A DNA stretch of 64,000 nt. Origin: JALYOK01 sp963840785. Lineage in GTDB: Bacteria > Pseudomonadota > Gammaproteobacteria > Burkholderiales > JALYOK01. The stretch is from positions 248,001 through 312,000 of the forward strand of contig CAWJAF010000007.1 of the NCBI GenBank assembly GCA_963840785.1, written 5' to 3'. Positions 54,522 through 63,739 of this stretch are shown here, piece by piece (within the stretch, counting starts at the first letter, position 1; the number at the start of each line of letters is the position of its first letter). The notes beneath the pieces were generated by a model. That model was not told where the DNA came from. It saw only the letters and a list, made by a program, of their open reading frames with translations, and did not search any database. Both the position numbers and the translations under genes were made by a program.

Positions 54522-55622
54522 CTCGTCACTATCATGGGCGAGTGCGGGAAATTCGAGTTCTGCTTTCTCGTTTCTAAATGCTGGATCGATGGGTGTGAAT
54601 GGTCCTGGGACGTGGCGTCCTCCGACCTTCAACGACCGCGCGAATAACCCACGGGCAACAAAATGCGGTTCGCTCGTTGCCTCTTCGATCGACTTCACGA
54701 TGCAACAACAAATATCTTTTCCGGCGAAACGCTCCGCCCAAACTGCTGCCGTTTCTTTCGCGATAATCGCCGCGACGCCGCGCTTAGTTGCAGAGACATC
54801 AATGCGATCATCATGCAACGATTTTTCCAAGCCGATTAGCTCGCAAAAATTCTCCCAAAACTTTTGTTCCAACGGCGCGGCGGCGACGAATTTATTATCG
54901 GCGGTGCGATAGATTTGATAGCGCGGGCTGCCGCCGGCGATCAAACCGCCGCCGGGTTTCGGCCATTTGCCCGAAGAAAAACCTTCGCCCATCGCCCAAT
55001 ACAAAAACGTGAACATGTTGTCGCTCATCGACACGTCGATTTTGCAACCTTCGCCGGTTTGATCGCGCTGACGAAACGCGAGCAACACATTCATTACCGC
55101 CGGATACGCGCCACCGGCGATATCGGCGATCAACGCGGGCGGCACGACTGGTGCGCCGTTACCGTCGGCGGCGATGGCGAGCAAACCAGATTCGGCGACA
55201 TAATTTAAATCGTGCGCTGCAATTTGCGCCTTCGGCCCGGTCTGCCCATAGCCGGTTATCGCGCAATAAATAATGCGCGGATTGATCGCTTTCAGCGCTT
55301 CGTAACCCAAACCTAAACGATCCATCACGCCCGGGCGAAATTGTTCGATAACGATGTCGGCACTTTCGATCAACGGCTTTAATTTTTCGATCGAACCTGG
55401 TGCTTTAAGATCGATCGCGAGACTGCGCTTGCCGGCATTGAGCAAACCGAAATTCACACTGTCGTTCGCCGATCTTCGGTTGATACGCGCGCATTTCTTC
55501 GCCATTCGGCCGTTCGATTTTGATGACTTCTGCGCCCGCGTCGGCCAACAATAACGTTGCCATTGGGCCAGGAATAGGGTGCTGAAGTCGAGGACACGAA
55601 CGCCTGATAAAGGTTGTTTCAT
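54498..55622 (-). CDS. CaiB/BaiF family CoA-transferase, frameshifted N-terminus
   Basis: The start MKQPLSGVRVLDFSTL at 55622 is followed by breaks near 55570 and 55475. The middle frame holds PMATLLLADAGAEVIKIERPNGEEMR, and the remainder is intact: NFGLLNAGKRSLAIDLK, ADIVIEQFRPGVMDRLGLGYEALKAINPRIIYCAITGYGQ, and the catalytic Asp region GEGCKIDVSMSDNMFTFLYW. The GPKAQIAAHDLNYVAESG segment resembles alpha-methylacyl-CoA racemase relatives, so either CoA transfer or racemisation is possible. It is the last gene of the minus-strand degradation cluster and overlaps the preceding stop by one base. Confidence 0.87.
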   Translation of the reverse strand: MKQPLSGVRVLDFSTLFLAQWQRYCWPTRAQKSSKSNGRMAKKCARINRRSANDSVNFGLLNAGKRSLAIDLKAPGSIEKLKPLIESADIVIEQFRPGVMDRLGLGYEALKAINPRIIYCAITGYGQTGPKAQIAAHDLNYVAESGLLAIAADGNGAPVVPPALIADIAGGAYPAVMNVLLAFRQRDQTGEGCKIDVSMSDNMFTFLYWAMGEGFSSGKWPKPGGGLIAGGSPRYQIYRTADNKFVAAAPLEQKFWENFCELIGLEKSLHDDRIDVSATKRGVAAIIAKETAAVWAERFAGKDICCCIVKSIEEATSEPHFVARGLFARSLKVGGRHVPGPFTPIDPAFRNEKAELEFPALAHDSDELLFVRAQ

Positions 55623-56270
55623 TATTTTCCTTGTCGTTGTTTTGCCACGCGCGCACGTCGTGCCGGCGCGTAGGCGGATTCGCCGTAAGCTTCAAACAGT
55701 GCTTGCGTGACGTCGAAATGATGATGCAAGCCAGTACGTTCAAGTAAAGAAATCGGACCTTCAGGATAACCGAGGCCGAGTTTCAATGTCGTGTCCAGAT
55801 CGTCGGCACTCGCTAAGCCCTCGTCGAGTCGGCGTAGCGCGGCGTTGTAATAAGGGCGCACTAGGCGGTCGATGATGCGTCCGATGAAGTCGTTGCATAG
55901 TCGCGACCTGCAATCCGGCAGCCGTGAAGATTTCTTTCGCAGCATCGATTGCTGTTGCTGTGGAGTTTGGCTGATGAATTAACTCCACTAAGTTTGACGG
56001 TTCGCCATCGCCCACGCGAAAGCGCGCGAAGCCCAAAACGTTCGAGCCTTCAAGGCCACGGCTTTCGCCGGTGTGAACGCCTAGGCATTCGGTACCTAAC
56101 TCGATGAGCACCACAATTTTTTCAGCGTGGCTGGAAATGGCTTGCAGCGACGCGCCCGCACCTTGCCCCAGAATGACAAGTGCGTCGGCGTTCCCGGCCG
56201 CGTTGAGCAATAGCGGGTGATCGTTATTGAACGTGCGGCTTGGGCCGGTGTGAATAATCGAGTAGTTCAT
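55622..56270 (-). CDS. atypical 3-hydroxyacyl-CoA dehydrogenase-like protein, one frameshift
   Basis: The C-terminal half matches the 3-hydroxyacyl-CoA dehydrogenase C-domain (NDFIGRIIDRLVRPYYNAALRRLDEGLASADDLDTTLKLGLGYPEGPISLLER). The N-terminal half lacks the usual GxGxMG Rossmann start. It reads NADALVILGQGAGASLQAIS, then ELGTECLGVHTGE and SNVLGFARFRVGDGEPSNLVELIHQ. A frame break near 55900 joins the halves. Corrected length is about 216 residues, short for the family (about 280). It may be a specialised subunit or a decayed copy of the adjacent complete enzyme at 56461. Confidence 0.72.
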
Positions 56271-56425
56271 TTTCTGATTCTGTTTGAGTGCTTAAACCTT
56301 AGTGCGACCTTATGTTCCAAAATTCTCGCAATTACCAACGTGCCATCCGCGCGAAAGGGGGGACCCATAGCGCCTCAGTTTTGCGTTCACCCAAGACTAA
56401 GTCGCTCGTGCCGGATCATGCGTAC

Positions 56426-56453
56426 CATGGATTCCCGCTTGCGCGGGCATGAC
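56426..56453. repeat. extragenic palindrome of the GGATTCCCGC type
   Basis: ATGGATTCCCGCTTGCGCGG followed by GCATGAC contains the hairpin CCCGC-TTG-CGCGGG. This is a widespread interspersed sequence in proteobacteria. It lies in the 190-base gap between the two hydroxyacyl-CoA dehydrogenase genes. Confidence 0.65.
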
Positions 56454-56460
56454 AAATTCC

Positions 56461-57336
56461 CTAACCACCGAACATAGCGTCCTTGCTATAGGTATAAAAC
56501 CCGCGTCCAGTTTTGCGCCCAAGATGCCCCGCGGCGATCATGCGTTTGACCAGCGGCGGGCAGGCGTTGCGTGGTTCGTTGGTCATGCCGTACAACGCTT
56601 CGCACAATAGCAATTGCGTGTCGAGACCGACGAGATCGAGCAATTCCAACGGACCCATCGGATAGCCGAGGCCGACTCTGATTGCACGATCAATATCCGC
56701 TGCTTCAGCGACGCCGGATTCGACTAAGCGAATTGCGTCATTGTTAAACGGCACTAGAAAATAATTCAAAATAAAACCAGGATTATCTTTGGTCTTCACA
56801 GGTTTTTGCCCTAAGCCGACACAACATTCCCAAGCAACTGAAATGATGCATCGCTGGTGTTAATGCCCGGCGACATTTCCACCAGCTTCATCAATTGCGC
56901 CGGCAAACAAAAATGTATGCCGACAACGCGATCATCGCGCCCGGAACCAGCGGCGATTTCCGTGATCGAAAGCGTGGAAGTATTAGATGCAAAAATTGTA
57001 TGCGTCGGACATATTTTGTTGAGCAACGCTAATAAATCATGTTTCGCCTTCAGGTCTTCAAACACTGCTTCAATCACTAAATCACATTGCGCTAAGTCGT
57101 CGATCTTGGTTGTGCTGATCAAATTCGCCATGATCGTCGTCGACCTTTTCGGGCGTAAGCTTGCCCTTTCGTAACGACTTCGCGAAAAATCCTTGCGTTT
57201 GTTTGCGCGCTTTGTCTAAGGCTTCCTGCCGCGTGTCGAAAACAATGGTGCGAAACCCCGCACGCGCCGCGACAATCGCAATCCCCGCGCCCATGGTGCC
57301 GCAACCCGCAACGCCAATAGTTTTGAAGCTCGTCAT
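56461..57336 (-). CDS. 3-hydroxyacyl-CoA (3-hydroxybutyryl-CoA) dehydrogenase, frameshifted
   Basis: The start at 57336 (MTSFKTIGVAGCGTMGAGIAIVAARAGF) carries the NAD motif GCGTMGAG. After a break near 57130 come CDLVIEAVFEDLKAKHDLLALLNK, FASNTSTLSITEIA and GIHFCLPAQLMKLVEM, including the catalytic His in GIHFC. A second break near 56805 leads to DNPGFILNYFLVPFNNDAIRLVESGVAEAADIDRAIRVGLGYPMGPLELLDLVGLD and GHLGRKTGRGFYTY. Corrected length about 290 residues. It oxidises 3-hydroxyacyl-CoA in beta-oxidation-like routes. Overlaps the acyl-CoA dehydrogenase stop by 4 bases. Confidence 0.9.
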
Positions 57337-58505
57337 TTCTCGATAAAACTCTTGCCGATAAATTGGCGATGAATTTGATTCGTGCCTTCCCAAATTTGAG
57401 TGATTTTTGCGTCGCGCATTAAACGTTCAACTCGATAATCTTTGCAGTAACCGTAGCCGCCATACAATTGAACCGCTTCTGTCGCGATGCGCATCGCCAA
57501 ATCCGACGCGCGCATTTTCAGCATCGATGCTTCCACACCAAAATCCGTTTCGCCGCGATCAACTAGTCCCGCGACATACCAAAGCCAGGCTTCGCATTGC
57601 GCCAATTCCGTCGCCAGATCGGCGATCAAAAATTGAACACCTTGGAACTCGAGCAATTTTCCGGCCCGATTGTTTGCGCTCGTTAATGTAACTCACCGCG
57701 TCTTCAAACGCTGCGCGGGCAATGCCGAGCGCGTGGGCGGCAACGCTAGGGCGGGATTTGTTCAAGTGACGCGAGCAAAATATTGAGACCCGCACCTGGC
57801 GCACCGAGCAAATTCGCTCTGCGGCACTTTGCAGTTATCAAAAGCAAGCGCCGCGGTGCTCGATGCGCGATGACCCATTTTGTCTTCTTTGCGCACCACA
57901 CTTAGGCCCGGCGTACTTTTCTCGACGATCATCGCGGAAATCGACGCTTTGCTATCGTCGATCTCGCTCCATTTGCCGAACACCAGCAACAAATCGGCGA
58001 CGTCGCCATTGGTGATGAAGGTTTTGCCGCCGTCGATGATAATGTCTTCGCCCTGTCGGCGTAAATTTTGTTTTCATGCCGGTCGCGTCGGAACCGGCGG
58101 TGGGTTCGGTAATCACCAGCGATGCGAGTCCGCCGTCGGCAATGACGCGGCAACAATCGGTGCTTTTGTTCTTCGCTACCGAAATCAATCAGCGGCTTGA
58201 TAGCGTGAAAATTCGTTGCCCAAATAATTCCGGTCGACGCGCAAGCCTTGCTGATTTCGCGCACGCAGGCGAGATAGGCGGCGTAGGACAAGTGCGCGCC
58301 GCCGTAGGCTTCGGGAATGAACATCGCGTTCATGCCGAGCGCGTTAATTGCCTTAACGTTTTCCCAGGGAAATTCCGCGCTGCGATCATACTCGGTCGGC
58401 GCGCGGCGCGATTTGGTCGCGGCATAACGCGCGCACGCTTTCGAGTAACGCGAGTTCTTCCGCATTCAATGCGGGCAAGCGATCAAGGCGATCGAAAACG
58501 TTCAT
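57333..58505 (-). CDS. acyl-CoA dehydrogenase, frameshifted
   Basis: Starts at 58505 (MNVFDRLDRLPALNAEELALLESVRALC). Breaks near 58395, 58140, 58065, 57830, 57775 and 57670 divide it. Pieces include ECDRSAEFPWEN-like entry YDRSAEFPWENVKAINALGM, FIPEAYGGAHLSY, SLVITEPTAGSDATGM (FAD and substrate motif), and SSTAALAFDNCKVP. The C-terminal domain ends VQLYGGYGYCKDYRVERLMRDAKITQIWEGTNQIHR, with the catalytic Glu in WEGT, as in medium- and short-chain enzymes. Corrected length about 390 residues. It lies between enoyl-CoA hydratase and hydroxyacyl dehydrogenase, overlapping both by 4 bases, so it is one translationally coupled operon. Confidence 0.9.
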
Positions 58506-59272
58506 CGGTCGCTGAACTTCGCTTTGCGTTTTTCGACGAACGCGTTGATTCCTTCGCTCGCATCTGCGGTTTGGTAGGCCTGCGTAGATTTTTCGGCTTC
58601 GATTTCAAACCCTTGTTCCAGCGACACGGCGAGTCCCTGATGCACCGCTTGGCGCGCCAGACCAAGATGTTGCAAGACTTTGTCCGCTGAAGCTGCGCGC
58701 GAATTCGATGCCCGCCGCGAGCAAGTCGCCATCGACTAAGCGATTGATCAAGCCAATACGCTCCGCTTCCGCCGCATCGACATTTCGCCCGGACAAAATC
58801 ATTTCCAGCGCGCGGGATTCGCCGATCATGCGTGGCAAACGTTGTGTGCCGCCATAGGCGGGAATGAGGCCCAGCTTGATTTCCGGCAAGCGCCATTTTC
58901 GCGTTGCGGCTCGCAAGACGAAATGTGCAAGCGAGCGCGAATTCCAATCCGCCGCCGAATGCGTAGCCATTGATTAACGCGATCGATGGAATCCGATAGA
59001 TCGTCTAGTTTGGCGAAGGTTTGTTGGCCGTAACAACACGCCGATTTGATGTTGGTCCGGCGGATTGCCGATCAATTCCTTAATATCGGCGCCGGCGCAA
59101 AATGCTTTCGGCCCCGCGCCGGTGATGAACAGCGCGCGAGCATCGCTTGCGCCGCGGCATCGATCGCCGCGCCGAGTTCGCGGATGATCGCGAACGATAG
59201 TGCGTTCAGCGCTTCGGGGCGATTCAGCGTGATTAGCGCGAATTCTTCGACGCGGGTGAGTTCAACGGGCAT
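58502..59272 (-). CDS. enoyl-CoA hydratase/isomerase family protein, frameshifted
   Basis: The ATG at 59272 begins MPVELTRVEEFALITLNRPEALNALSF, a typical crotonase start. After breaks near 59140, 59030, 58960 and 58690 it continues: an AGAD-type oxyanion loop near 59080 and GGLELALACTFRLAS. Then PEIKLGLIPAYGGTQRLPRMIGESRALEMILSGRNVDAAEAERIGLINRLV, with Glu in LPEIKLG and GGTQRL, and a C-terminal end SEGINAFVEKRKAKF. Both features predict hydratase rather than hydrolase activity. In the present sequence the acyl-CoA synthetase upstream runs into it without a stop codon. Confidence 0.88.
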
Positions 59273-60958
59273 GTATGCTTCTTTAGCTTTGGCGGGATCG
59301 ACCCAGCGCACCGGCGTCGGCACGATGCGTTTGCTTTTCGCCCATTCCACCAACTCGCGTTTCAACACTTTGCCGCTCGCGGTGAGTGGAAACGCATCGA
59401 GTTGAATGAAATATTCCGGCATATCGAATTTGGACAATCCTGATTGATAAAGATGATCGAGCAGCGCATAGGCATCAAGTTTCGTACTGTCTCGCGCGAT
59501 AATCGCGAGGCACACTTTCTCGCCGAGGCGATCATCGGCAACGGGAAACGCCGCCGCTTTTTGCACTTGCGGATGGCGATGGGCAAGATCTTCGATGTGC
59601 GCCGGATAAATGTTGTGGCCGCCGCGAATGATCAGATCTTTTTTGCGGCCGACGAAATGCAAATTGCCACGCGCGTCGAGCCAGCCCAGATCGCCGCTCA
59701 TCAAATAACCATCGCGATTAAAACTATTTTCCGTCGCGCTTTGATTGTCGAAATAACCCAACATCAGCATCGCGCCGCGGCCGCCGATTTCGCCGACGTC
59801 ACCGGGCAGCGCTTCGATGTCGGGATTTTCTTGGTCGAAAATTTTGACTTCGTAAACTTCGCACGAACGACCGCAGGTTTTGACAATGGTGTCGCGATCA
59901 TCGCTCGGCAACGTGTATTGGTGCGAGCCGTTTTCCGTCATGCCGTAGACTTTTTGCGGCAAGATGCCTTGATCGAGAAACGTGCGCGCGGTTTCTTCGG
60001 GGATCGGCGCGCCGGCCATGTAGAACACTTTTACGTTGCCGAGCCGCTTGAGATTGCGTTGCTTCATCGCCGCTTGAATGTCGATGGCGTGGGTCGGCAC
60101 GCCCATCACGTAAGTCGCACCGCTTTCGATGATCCAATCGAGCGACGTCATGCCGGGCGGCGGATCGTTCAACACCAACTCGCAACCGGCGACTAGGCTT
60201 TGCTCCAGCGCCACGGTGGCAATATGATGGCTGACGGGCTCAGGCTAAGCAGAATCGTGTTGCGCATCGTGATGCCAATCTTTCACCATCGCGCGCCCGT
60301 TGGCGAGCAACGTATTGTCGGAATGCATCAAGCCTTTCGGCATCCCCGTCGTGCCGGAAGTGAAAGGCGAGATAGACGATTTTGTCGGGATTAGTGTTGG
60401 GCTCGGAAGGCTAGGCTGGGCGCGGCCTCTCAGGCAAAGGGAAAGCCGCGCCCTTACTTGGCTCGCAGGCCATTAATGCTTGAAGACGCTTGATAGATGC
60501 GCTTCATCGACGGCAACTCGGCCGCGAGGGCGAATATATCTTGCTGTCTTTACCGTTCGCGCCGTAGCCTGCTTGAGTCACCAACGCGGACGATTGTATG
60601 CCGCGCAGCAATTCGACGATTTCCGCGACGGTGTAATTTTGATGCAGCGAGGAATTGCAGACATATCCATTGCGCGAGCAGGCGAGAAACGTGACAAAAC
60701 TTTCGACGCGATTCGGCAGCCAAATCGACACGCGGCCGCCGGGCGCGACGCCCGCTTGTTCGAAATCATAGGCAACGGCGTCGACCCAATCTTTGAGTTC
60801 GCGCCAGGTGAGGCGATATTCGCTGTCGCGCAGGGCGTAATGCGTTTGCACGTTCGTTCGCATGCTTTGCGAGAAGGCTGTAGAGCGTGTCCGCGCGCCA
60901 TAGGCCTTGCTCGTAGAATTGGCTGCGCGCGGCTTGGGTCGTGCAGGGTGAGTAGCAT
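59273..60958 (-). CDS. acyl-CoA synthetase (AMP-forming), frameshifted and carrying a REP-like hairpin
   Basis: Starts at 60958 (MLLTLHDPSR). The N-domain includes SEYRLTWRELKDWVDAVAYDFEQAGVAPGGRVSIWLPNRVES. The ATP motif LAFTSGTTGMPKG lies near 60340, followed by VYGMTENGSHQY, SGDLGWLDARGNLHFVGRKKDLIIRGGHNIYPAHIED and the C-terminal lysine loop PLTASGKVLKREL. Breaks occur near 60930, 60890, 60540-60400 and 60245. A hairpin element lies between the N-domain and the ATP motif. The frame continues through KAKEAYMPVEL into the hydratase with no stop; the true stop is probably a TAA one frame away near 59286. It activates a carboxylic acid for the cluster. Confidence 0.88.
60418..60453. repeat. 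GC-rich hairpin within the acyl-CoA synthetase gene
   Basis: GGGCGCGGC (60418-60426) and GCCGCGCCC (60445-60453) form a perfect 9-bp stem with an 18-base loop. It looks like a REP/BIME-type element. It lies in the coding region of the synthetase, upstream of the ATP-binding motif, where frames are disturbed. Confidence 0.65.
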
Positions 60959-60979
60959 TAGTGCCCAAACTTATCCGAA

Positions 60980-61738
60980 TCAGGCTTGCGCTTTTCGCGG
61001 AACGACGCGTTCAGCTCCTGCCGACTCTTCGGAATGCAGATACAGCGGCAACAAAACATCGTGGGACAGCCGCGCTAAACCCGACACCCCGCCATGGCTC
61101 GCGTTGAACGCCGCTTTCACCGCCGCCAACGCAAAGGCGCCCCGCTCGGCGATTTCCAATGCAAACTTTTTCGTCTCGGCGGCGAGCTGATCATCGGGAA
61201 CGACTTTATTGATCAACCCCATCGCCAATGCTTCTTGCGCGCTGAATTTGGGATTGCGAAACCACATTTCCTTCGCCTTCTTTTTGCCGACCAGGTCTTC
61301 CAGATACCAGGTGCCGTAACCGGCGTCGAAGCTGCCCATCATCGGGCCGACCTGGCGGAAGGCCGCGCTTTCCTTGGCGATGGTGAGGTCACAGACCATT
61401 TGCAGCACGTTGCCGCCGCCGACCGCAAAGCCGTTCACCGATGCGATCACCGGTTTTTGCAGGCGCTCGATGCTTTCGTAAATATCCAAGGTCGGCAGGA
61501 CGCCGGCGTAAAGATGGGTGTCTTCCAAGCCAGTTTTGCGCCCGCCGATGCAGAAAAATTTATCGCCGGCGCCAGTGATAACGAGGACCCGAGTCCGCGT
61601 TTCGCGCCGGATTTCGTTGATGCAATCGCGAATTTCGTGGCACATGGTGACATTGAACATATTGCCGTCGTCGGGGCGGTTCAACGTCAGCGTGCCGATC
61701 GGGCCGTCTTCCGCATATTGGATCGTTTCGAAACTCAT
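60980..61738 (-). CDS. BadI/MenB-like crotonase (ring-cleaving ketoacyl-CoA hydrolase or synthase)
   Basis: Intact 252-residue crotonase-fold protein. Its middle part, VNGFAVGGGNVLQMVCDLTIAKESAAFRQVGPMMGSFDAGYGTWYLEDLVGKKKAKEMWF, matches the MenB/BadI subgroup (GGGN-VL, QVGP-x-x-GS-x-D-x-GYG) rather than ordinary hydratases. BadI hydrolyses 2-ketocyclohexanecarboxyl-CoA to pimelyl-CoA; MenB forms dihydroxynaphthoyl-CoA. With no menaquinone genes nearby and a CoA ligase plus beta-oxidation genes downstream on the same strand, a BadI-like ring-opening role is more likely. It is the promoter-proximal gene of the cluster. Confidence 0.85.
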   Translation of the reverse strand: MSFETIQYAEDGPIGTLTLNRPDDGNMFNVTMCHEIRDCINEIRRETRTRVLVITGAGDKFFCIGGRKTGLEDTHLYAGVLPTLDIYESIERLQKPVIASVNGFAVGGGNVLQMVCDLTIAKESAAFRQVGPMMGSFDAGYGTWYLEDLVGKKKAKEMWFRNPKFSAQEALAMGLINKVVPDDQLAAETKKFALEIAERGAFALAAVKAAFNASHGGVSGLARLSHDVLLPLYLHSEESAGAERVVPRKAQA

Positions 61739-62156
61739 CGGAAATGAGCAAATTGCAGGGAAAAAGCTATTGTCCTCAATCCCGCCGAAAAAAGATAGGC
61801 GCGGTCGGTCGAGCGCTTCAACACATTGAAAAATAAGATGAAGTAATTTTCCTTATCCACCTTGGTCGACAATGATTAATTTTGTTAACTTTCGTTGCGG
61901 GCCGTTGAATATTGTCTATACCTTAATTGCATTCCGCCGACCTCAGCATTCGCAATCAACAATAGACGTTCTGGTTCATTTCGAGTTCTAAGCGAGAACA
62001 ATGCGTGAACTAAAAAATCGACGCCACATATGTGCGATAGGCAAGGAGATAGTGTTTGTTCACAACGCAATATCCGACGACTCAGGAATAAATCTTGGCC
62101 TCCCTGAACTTTGGCGGGGCTTACTGCTCGATTCACCCCCAATTCCAAACATAAAG
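61739..62156. other. intergenic, divergent promoter region
   Basis: About 420 bases separate the BadI-like gene (minus) from the aldehyde dehydrogenase (plus). The stretch is A/T-rich. The frame of the dehydrogenase extends upstream to an ATG at 62001, but that extension has no family similarity. Promoters for both operons should be here; I found no convincing operator or regulator gene. Confidence 0.5.
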
Positions 62157-63613
62157 ATGAGCTATATTACGCAAAACCCGGTAAACGGGGCTATTCTCAA
62201 AAGCTATCCCACTTGGGATCGGGCAAAATTAATCTCGGTGCTGGATCGTGTTGGCCGCGCACAAAAAACCTGGGCAGTGACTTCGTTTGAAGAACGTGCG
62301 GAAATATTGACGCGGGTCGCGAACACGTTTACGCCGTAAGCGCGACGACTATGCGGCGTTGATTACCTTGGAGATGGGCAAGCTTGCCCGCGAAGCGCGC
62401 GCCGAGGTTGAAAAATCTGCCCTGACTTGCGATTATTACGCGGTGCATGCGGAACCGTTTCTTGGAAGAAGAGCTGATCAAAACCGATGCCGGCCGTAGC
62501 TACGTCGCCTATATGCCGCTCGGTACCGTGCTTGGCATCATGCCGTGGAATTTCCCGTTTTGGCAGGTATTTCGTTTTGCCGCACCCGCGTTAATGGCCG
62601 GAAACGCGTGCCTGCTAAAACACGCATCGAACGTGCCGCAATGCGCAGAAGCGATCGAAGCCGCGTTTCGAGACGCTGGCGTGCCAGAGCATCTTTTCAC
62701 TACTTTATTCGTTGACTCCTCGCAGATCGAGGAAGTCATTTCCAGTCCAAATGTGCAAGCGGTTACACTCACAGGATCGGAGGCAGCAGGCCGCAAGGTT
62801 GGCGCACTCGCCGGGCAGTACTTGAAAAAATGCGTACTTGAATTGGGCGGCTCCGATCCATTTATCGTTCTGCATGATGCTGATGTCGAACTCGCCGTCG
62901 AACAAGCCGTTGCCTCGCGCTATCTGAATTGCGGCCAATCCTGTATTGCCGCAAAACGCTTTATTCTTGCGCCGGAAATTGCCGATGACTTTGTTATTCG
63001 TATGAAGGAACGCGCCGCGCAACTGAAGATGGGCGATCCAAGCAATGAAGATGTGCACCTTGGGCCCATGGCCAAACGCGAACTGCGCGATGAGTTGCAT
63101 GAGCAAGTCGCAAACGCTCTCGAGCATGGCGCAACCGCCGTCCTGGGTTGCGAAATGGCAGCGGGCGCCGGTGCCTACTATCCAGCATCGATCCTGGATA
63201 ATGTGACGCCGGCGATGCGAATTTATCGAGAGGAAGCCTTCGGTCCCGTCGCGATCGTAATTCGCGCCAAAGACGAAATAGATGCAATCCGCATCGCCAA
63301 TGACAGTGAATTCGGCCTGGCTTCGAGCATCTGGAGCAAGGACTACAATCGCGCTGAAATCTTATCGGAACAGATCCAAGCGGGCGCCAGTTTCATCAAC
63401 GGTATGGTGCGCTCCGATCCACGTTTACCCTTCGGCGGCATCAAGGCGTCGGGTTTTGGTCGGGAGCTTTCCTATCACGGCATTCGCGAATTCACCAACG
63501 CGAAGACCGTCTGGATCCGCGAAACCGACAGCGGCACCGAACGTCGCCAGCAGCAAGAACGCCGTCGCAACGAGCGGCGTGGCCTGGAAAGCGTAATTGC
63601 ATTAAGTCGATGA
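62157..63613 (+). CDS. NAD(P)-dependent succinate-semialdehyde-type aldehyde dehydrogenase, frameshifted
   Basis: The ATG at 62157 (MSYITQNPVNGAIL, AAAGA upstream) is the typical family start. Two breaks (near 62335 and 62450) precede a long intact part: GTVLGIMPWNFPFWQVFRFAAPAL, LTGSEAAGRKVGA, Glu in VLELGGSDPFIVL, the nucleophile in LNCGQSCIAAKRF, EEAFGPVAIVI and SDPRLPFGGIKASGFGREL. The corrected length is about 485 residues. It oxidises succinate semialdehyde or a related aldehyde. The C-terminus is extended by about 30 polar residues rich in Arg (TERRQQQERRRNERRGLES) not usual in this family. It is divergent from the catabolic cluster and may take its product. Confidence 0.9.
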
Positions 63614-63622
63614 TTCAAATCG

Positions 63623-63699
63623 GCATTGCCAGGACGGGGTGGCCTCGGGCCAGCGAGCATCCATGCGGCTGGCCCGAGGCTACCCCGTCCTAGCAATGC
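63623..63699. repeat. 77-bp near-perfect inverted repeat, bidirectional terminator or extragenic palindrome
   Basis: Arms of 32 bases, GCATTGCCAGGACGGGGTGG continuing CCTCGGGCCAGC (63623-63654), and the complementary arm to 63699 differ at two positions and surround a 13-base loop. It lies between the convergent aldehyde dehydrogenase and ilvA genes, 9 bases after the former's stop, where a bidirectional terminator is expected. Confidence 0.8.
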
Positions 63700-63739
63700 A
63701 TGCCTCAAGCGCCGCGCTGCGCCTATGCCTTGGCGCACC

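Noticed and set aside
59444..60196. 250-codon plus-strand frame opposite the acyl-CoA synthetase
   Set aside because: The minus strand carries the synthetase motifs; the His/Arg-rich product is typical of antisense frames in this genome.
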